A DNA stretch of 64,000 nt from Saccharofermentans sp. (GTDB lineage Bacteria > Bacillota > Clostridia > Saccharofermentanales > Saccharofermentanaceae). Shown piece by piece: positions 59,721-64,000 of this stretch (positions are counted from its first letter, which is position 1; each line of letters starts with the position of its first letter). Location of the stretch: positions 62,001 through 126,000 of the forward strand of contig JAILMW010000022.1 of the NCBI GenBank assembly GCA_024692235.1. The letters run 5' to 3'. Position numbers and translations under genes: made by a program. The notes under the pieces are model-generated. The model made no database searches, was not told the origin of the DNA, and was given only the letters and a program-made list of their open reading frames with translations.

Positions 59721-61048
59721 TAGTTTTTGAGAACGTCCATAAGACTTACAAGTCAGGCGTTGATGCCTTAAGGGGCATTGATTTTGAGATAAAAGACGGA
59801 GAATTCGTATTTATCATCGGTAAATCGGGTTCAGGCAAATCGACATTAATGAAGTGCATTACCTGCGAGGAGGTTCCTACAGAAGGTAATGTATATATAG
59901 ACGGATTTAACATATCTTCCATGAGCAGGGCGTTGGTCCCGGTACTTCGCCGCCAGATCGGCATGATCTACCAGGACTTCAGGCTCATAGAGACAAAGAC
60001 GGTATTCGAGAACATAGCTTTTGCAGGTGAGATCATAGGTATCCCCAAAAGAAGCCTTGCTCAAACTGTACAATTGGTGCTTAACATCGTAGGTCTTAAG
60101 GATAAGGCTGATGCCTATCCTCAGGAACTCTCAGGCGGCGAGCAGCAGCGTGTAGCCATCGCAAGAGCAATGGTAAATAATCCCAAGCTTATAGTAGCTG
60201 ACGAGCCTACGGGTAACCTTGATCCTGAGACGTCAGAGAACATAATGGCCATACTTCAGGAGATCAACAGGTCCGGAAGTACGGTGGTCGTATGTACGCA
60301 CGACTCTAACCTCGTAGACCGAATGAAGAAGAGAGTCATAGAGATCGATTCCGGTCTTATCGCAAGAGACGAGGAAGACAGTAAGTACGAGCATGTTCAA
60401 AAGCCCGTAGAGAAGGACTTTGAAGGCTACGGCATAGAAAATCCCGGCTTCGCCTTCGGAGACGATCCGAATTTTGAAGAAGACGGCGAGTACAGCGACA
60501 ATTACGACGACGATAACTACGAAGCACCTAAGTCCGAGTTCTTCTTCGGCGAGACTCCTCCTGAAGTAGTTGCTAAGGAGAAGGCTGAAGCCGAGGCTGC
60601 GGCAGCTGCTGCCATAGCTGCCGAGAAGGCCGCTAAGGAAGAGGCGGAGGCTTTGGATGCAGCTAAAGACGCTGTTGAAGAAACAGTAGAAGAAGTCGCA
60701 GCAGCAGAAGAAGAAACGACAGAAGAGATCTTTGAAGCTTCAGAAGCCGAAGAGGATGAGACTTACGAGAACTATTCTGCTCTTATAGAGGAAGATGACG
60801 GTGAGTCTGATGTGATCCCCGAAGATGAGCCCGAAGAGGCTGCATCCGAAGAAAAGACTTCTAAGGAAGAAGAGAAGAAAGATCCTTCGGACTTTGTCTT
60901 TAACGACGACGAAAAGAAGGTCGAAGAGACAAAGGAAGAAAAGAAGGAAGATGCAAAGGAAGAAGCTGAGGAAGATAAGAACGACGATTGGATCGAAGAA
61001 GTCAGTCTTAACGATATCGACCTCGATATTCAGGAGGACGATGACTAA
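59717..61048 (+). CDS. ftsE: Cell division ATPase FtsE with long acidic tail
   Basis: 443 residues; the usual FtsE is ~225-230. Residues 1-225 are complete: Walker [10 protein letters not shown] (35-43), LSGGEQQRV, Walker [11 protein letters not shown]. The remaining ~215 residues are very rich in Glu, Asp, Lys and Ala with Tyr/Phe-containing acidic patches, low complexity and no fold recognised. FtsEX drives wall hydrolases at the septum by ATP turnover. The reading frame into ftsX is continuous and no stop suggests a misassembly. Confidence 0.92.
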   Translation: MIVFENVHKTYKSGVDALRGIDFEIKDGEFVFIIGKSGSGKSTLMKCITCEEVPTEGNVYIDGFNISSMSRALVPVLRRQIGMIYQDFRLIETKTVFENIAFAGEIIGIPKRSLAQTVQLVLNIVGLKDKADAYPQELSGGEQQRVAIARAMVNNPKLIVADEPTGNLDPETSENIMAILQEINRSGSTVVVCTHDSNLVDRMKKRVIEIDSGLIARDEEDSKYEHVQKPVEKDFEGYGIENPGFAFGDDPNFEEDGEYSDNYDDDNYEAPKSEFFFGETPPEVVAKEKAEAEAAAAAAIAAEKAAKEEAEALDAAKDAVEETVEEVAAAEEETTEEIFEASEAEEDETYENYSALIEEDDGESDVIPEDEPEEAASEEKTSKEEEKKDPSDFVFNDDEKKVEETKEEKKEDAKEEAEEDKNDDWIEEVSLNDIDLDIQEDDD

Positions 61049-61945
61049 GTGAGTATCAGAGCATTTTGGAATTCAGTCAGAGAAGGATTCAAGGGTATCA
61101 CCAGACACCCTTTGGTAACTATTGCCTCGATAACGACTATCCTTCTCATGCTCATCGTAATGAGCGCATTCTTTATCTTCTCCGCTAATGTAAGATCTGT
61201 CATGAGAAAGCTCTCTCAGGAGCCGCCTATCGAAGTCTACATGAAGCTTCAGGTATCCGAAGATGAATTAAATGCCACGGCTCTGGCGATCAATAATGAT
61301 CCCGACATCATTAGCTATTCTGTTCAGAACCCTGAGGAGAACTACAATTACTTCAAGAACAACCTGGGCTCTTCTGCATCCATCCTGGATGACTTCGACT
61401 ACAACATGTATCTGCCTTATACGTTCAATGTGCAGATCAGTGATCCCGCATTGGCACAGGATGTAGTCAACAGGCTTAATATCCTTCCCGGAGTAAGCAA
61501 GGTATCTCAGGAGAGCAATGTCATGCATTTCCTGACGAGAGCTAAGAATATCGTTAATCTTGCAACTGTCGTTGCATTTATTGTTCTCTTTATAATCGCG
61601 CTCTTTATCATCTCCAACATGGTAAGGATCTCCGTTTATTCAAGAGCAAGCGAGATAGAGATCATGAAGTTCGTAGGTGCTACGAACGCCTATATAAGAC
61701 TTCCCTACGTCATAGAAGGTGCTATGGTAGGACTTATCAGCGCCCTCTGTGCATGGGGCATAAGCGTACTTGCATACAGGACATTATTCTACGAGGTGAT
61801 GGAGGGTGTAGACCTTAACAGCTTCTATGCTCTTATCCCTGCAGGTAAGGTAATGTGGTGGGTGCTTATAATCGCATCCGTCATCGGAATACTTATCGGT
61901 GCTATCGGAAGCGGTATATCGGTAAGAAAGTACATAAAGGTATAA
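61049..61945 (+). CDS. ftsX: Cell division protein FtsX
   Basis: 298 residues, GTG start directly after the ftsE stop. Membrane segment near 23-46, a ~110-residue outer loop (ECD), and three C-terminal membrane segments, the FtsX layout; KFVGATNAYIRLPYVIEG is the conserved inner loop. Couples FtsE to the hydrolase encoded next. Confidence 0.94.
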   Translation: MSIRAFWNSVREGFKGITRHPLVTIASITTILLMLIVMSAFFIFSANVRSVMRKLSQEPPIEVYMKLQVSEDELNATALAINNDPDIISYSVQNPEENYNYFKNNLGSSASILDDFDYNMYLPYTFNVQISDPALAQDVVNRLNILPGVSKVSQESNVMHFLTRAKNIVNLATVVAFIVLFIIALFIISNMVRISVYSRASEIEIMKFVGATNAYIRLPYVIEGAMVGLISALCAWGISVLAYRTLFYEVMEGVDLNSFYALIPAGKVMWWVLIIASVIGILIGAIGSGISVRKYIKV

Positions 61946-61955
61946 GGTGATAACA

Positions 61956-63320
61956 ATGAAAGCAAGAAAAGTTCTTATCAGTTCGCTTCTTATAAGTGCC
62001 ATGTTATTGGCGCAGGCTTCGGCGGTAGTTCCCAAGAAGCCCACTATCTTCGACCTCTACGATGAGATCGTTCATCTGGAGAGAGCATCCGAAGAGGATC
62101 TTGAAGCGAGAAGAAACGAGAGAGATCAGGCTCTTGCTCAGGCGCAGGCAGCTACTCAGCGAGTCAATGAGCTCTCTGCTCAAAGAGATGCCCTTAACGG
62201 CGAACTTGCAGAGCTCAACGAACAGAATGAGCAGATGCAGGCCGAGTACGAACTTATCGCATCACAGTATGCTGCGGCACTTATCGCAAAGGCTGAGGCG
62301 CTCGACCGCTATGTAGAGGCACAGGATAATCTTGCCGCTACGGAGCAGATGTTCTGCGACCGTGTATCCGTTATGTTCGAATACCAGAATCAGTCACCTC
62401 TGGAGATCCTTCTGGAGTCTGATTCAATCGCCGGATTCTTCACAAATATCGAGCTTATAACACTTATCGCCGACGCTGACGATCAGGCGGTAGATCAGAT
62501 GCAGGTAGCGCTTGACGATGCAAGAGCTCAGGAAGAATATGCTCTCGCAGAAGCTAACGAGATGGAAGCTCAGGCAAATGCCAAGCAGGAGCAGCTCCGT
62601 GAACTCGAGGAGCAGATCGGAATTACCGAGAACAGCATTTCCGATATCTCCGGTCAGATAAGCAGCGCTCAGGCTACGGCAAACGACTTCAATGCACAGG
62701 CAGCTCAGCTTAACAGCGAGATCGCACAGATCCAGGACGAGATCTATGCTCAGCAGCAGGCACAGGCCGCTGCATCTTCAGAACAGCAGACTACAAGCGA
62801 TACATACTCGGAGGAGGCGGCTTCTTCAGGTACATCCGAGAATCTTCCCGCAGCTACTCCCGAGCAGACGGCGCCTCCGGCTAATCCCGCTATCGGCGTG
62901 TCGCTTTCCTGGCCCTGCTACTGCAGGAACATAACTTCTCCTTTCGGATACAGATATCACCCCGTAACAGGTGAGTGGAAGGGACATACCGGTATCGATA
63001 TCGGCTGCGGCTTCGGTGATTCCATTATCGCTGCAGCTTCGGGAACGGTATCTTATGTATGCTGCCCCTGCCCCGGCTCTAATTACACGGACGGTTCTGT
63101 CGGAGGCGGTTACGGCAACTATGTCATGATCGACCACGGCAACGGCGTTGTTACTCTCTACGGTCACTGCAGAAATGTATATGTTTCTCAGGGCGAGTGG
63201 GTATCTGCAGGTCAGCAGATCGCGGAAGTAGGAAGTACGGGTACATCTACAGGACCTCACCTTCACTTCGAGGTAAGAGTCAACGGAAGCAGAGTGGATC
63301 CTCAGGCATATCTTCCTTAA
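61956..63320 (+). CDS. PcsB/EnvC-like coiled-coil M23 peptidase
   Basis: 454 residues from ATG 61956 (AAGGTGA upstream; GTG 61947 overlaps that site). Signal peptide ending near ASA, a coiled coil of ~230 residues rich in Gln/Ala/Glu, a Ser/Thr/Pro linker, and a C-terminal M23 (LytM) domain with HTGIDIG and GPHLHFEV, so the zinc ligands are present. Directly downstream of ftsEX: the expected hydrolase activated by FtsX in septal wall splitting. Confidence 0.92.
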   Translation: MKARKVLISSLLISAMLLAQASAVVPKKPTIFDLYDEIVHLERASEEDLEARRNERDQALAQAQAATQRVNELSAQRDALNGELAELNEQNEQMQAEYELIASQYAAALIAKAEALDRYVEAQDNLAATEQMFCDRVSVMFEYQNQSPLEILLESDSIAGFFTNIELITLIADADDQAVDQMQVALDDARAQEEYALAEANEMEAQANAKQEQLRELEEQIGITENSISDISGQISSAQATANDFNAQAAQLNSEIAQIQDEIYAQQQAQAAASSEQQTTSDTYSEEAASSGTSENLPAATPEQTAPPANPAIGVSLSWPCYCRNITSPFGYRYHPVTGEWKGHTGIDIGCGFGDSIIAAASGTVSYVCCPCPGSNYTDGSVGGGYGNYVMIDHGNGVVTLYGHCRNVYVSQGEWVSAGQQIAEVGSTGTSTGPHLHFEVRVNGSRVDPQAYLP

Positions 63321-64000
63321 TGAACGAAGAATTCTACGACATAATCGCAAGATACTACGACACCATGCAGGACGGCATCGACCACGACATGTGGGCAAGG
63401 ATGCTGGATTCCTTCATACGTGAATTCTGCACATCCGAGCCTCAGGGAGAAGACGGCAAGCGCCTTATCGCGGACTTAGGCTGCGGCTCCGGCACCATCA
63501 CCATCAAGCTGGAGCAGGACCACGGCTACGACTGCATCGGCATAGACCACAGTGTACTCATGCTGGACGAAGCCAGGAACCTGGCAGGAGAAGACAGTCA
63601 TATCCTCTGGCTCAATCAGGATATAACGAAGTTCGAGCTTATGGGGAAGTGCGATGTCTTTATCTCTACCACGGAGACCGTCAACCACATAACCGAGGAA
63701 GAGGACTTAAGGAACATCTTCAAAACTGAGCAGAAGTACCTTAACAAGGGCGGCCTCTTTATCTTCGATGTAGGCACCAAAGACCACTTCGAGAAGACCC
63801 TCGGCAACAACGTATTCTTCGAGGACTACGACGACTTTACGCTTCTTTGGGCTAACGAATACGACACACAAACACGTCTTAGCACATCAGACATGACCCT
63901 CTTTTACAGCGAGGATGGTGAAGTCTACAACAGAGCAGATGCCACAGTCTTCGAGAGATACTACCCGGAAGACTACCTGGAAAAGACAGCCGGCGAATAC
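63320..64000 (+). CDS. SAM-dependent methyltransferase, 3' end outside window
   Basis: 227 codons visible, open to the window edge. ATG 63320 overlaps the previous TAA by one base (TAATG). Class I methyltransferase: IADLGCGSGTI (motif I) near 50, GIDHSVLMLDEAR, and FISTTETVNHI. Substrate unknown; may be transcribed with ftsEX. Confidence 0.85.
   Translation, partial: MNEEFYDIIARYYDTMQDGIDHDMWARMLDSFIREFCTSEPQGEDGKRLIADLGCGSGTITIKLEQDHGYDCIGIDHSVLMLDEARNLAGEDSHILWLNQDITKFELMGKCDVFISTTETVNHITEEEDLRNIFKTEQKYLNKGGLFIFDVGTKDHFEKTLGNNVFFEDYDDFTLLWANEYDTQTRLSTSDMTLFYSEDGEVYNRADATVFERYYPEDYLEKTAGEY

Overview
The window reads as chromosomal DNA of a strictly anaerobic, probably non-sporulating member of the Clostridia (Bacillota), of the gut or rumen type. 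Seen in the sequence: a six-cysteine SCIFF peptide beside its radical SAM maturase (a pair known from Clostridia), oxygen-sensitive electron-transfer proteins (heterodisulfide-reductase-like, [FeFe] hydrogenase), and housekeeping blocks in Firmicutes order (dnaX-ybaB-recR-rqcP-divIC, veg-ispE). The sporulation genes that usually sit inside those blocks (yabP/yabQ, sspF) are missing. There is no tRNA, rRNA, CRISPR array or recognisable insertion sequence. The SRP RNA is the one clear structural RNA gene.

Layout. 1-1 kb: end of a diguanylate cyclase gene. 1.2-10 kb: a tight nine-gene operon hdrB-hdrC-hdrA-flxD-flxC-flxB-flxA-frdB-frdA, which looks like a flavin-based electron-bifurcating NADH complex joined to a soluble fumarate-reductase-type enzyme. 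10-16.3 kb: AT-rich accessory DNA with a run of unrecognised small membrane proteins and lipoproteins, one of them broken. 16.3-19.6 kb: a single-subunit [FeFe] hydrogenase and a second diguanylate cyclase. 19.6-24.5 kb: two copies of a type I toxin-antitoxin-like locus (27-residue membrane peptide, convergent RNA, shared terminator, inverted repeats) flanking a Ser/Thr kinase, a lipoprotein and DUF4190/DUF2752 genes, followed by two paralogous XRE-type regulators. A shared palindrome precedes three promoters here.

24.6-32.8 kb: an AspT-family transporter, a two-component system with attached envelope proteins, two tandem C39-like cysteine peptidases, a truncated sigma-like protein and a lipoprotein. 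32.9-37.1 kb: a MarR regulator and a heterodimeric ABC exporter. 37.1-38.9 kb: a repeat cluster and the SCIFF RiPP cassette. 38.9-46.8 kb, mostly minus strand: Orn/Lys/Arg decarboxylase, HD-domain protein, metalloprotease, then rqcP/divIC/recR/ybaB/dnaX and the SRP RNA. 46.8-51.8 kb: a catalytically dead beta-lactamase-like protein, formate-THF ligase, Veg, IspE and a GNAT protein. 51.7-56.2 kb: argC-argB-argD-argF behind an ArgR-type operator. 56.4-58.3 kb: MsmX/UgpC-type ATPase and a Fic protein. 58.6-64 kb: a PucR/CdaR-like regulator, ftsE with a long acidic tail, ftsX, a PcsB-like hydrolase and the start of a methyltransferase.

The strongest candidate for an undescribed system is the Hdr-Flx-Frd operon. 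By inference it would couple NADH oxidation to ferredoxin reduction and to reduction of fumarate or a related unsaturated acid; the hydrogenase could then discharge reduced ferredoxin as H2 and the AspT-type transporter could export succinate. The duplicated toxin-antitoxin locus and the palindrome regulon are the next most interesting. Several genes lack a Shine-Dalgarno sequence and instead carry a -10 hexamer 6-7 bases before the start codon, which suggests leaderless mRNAs.
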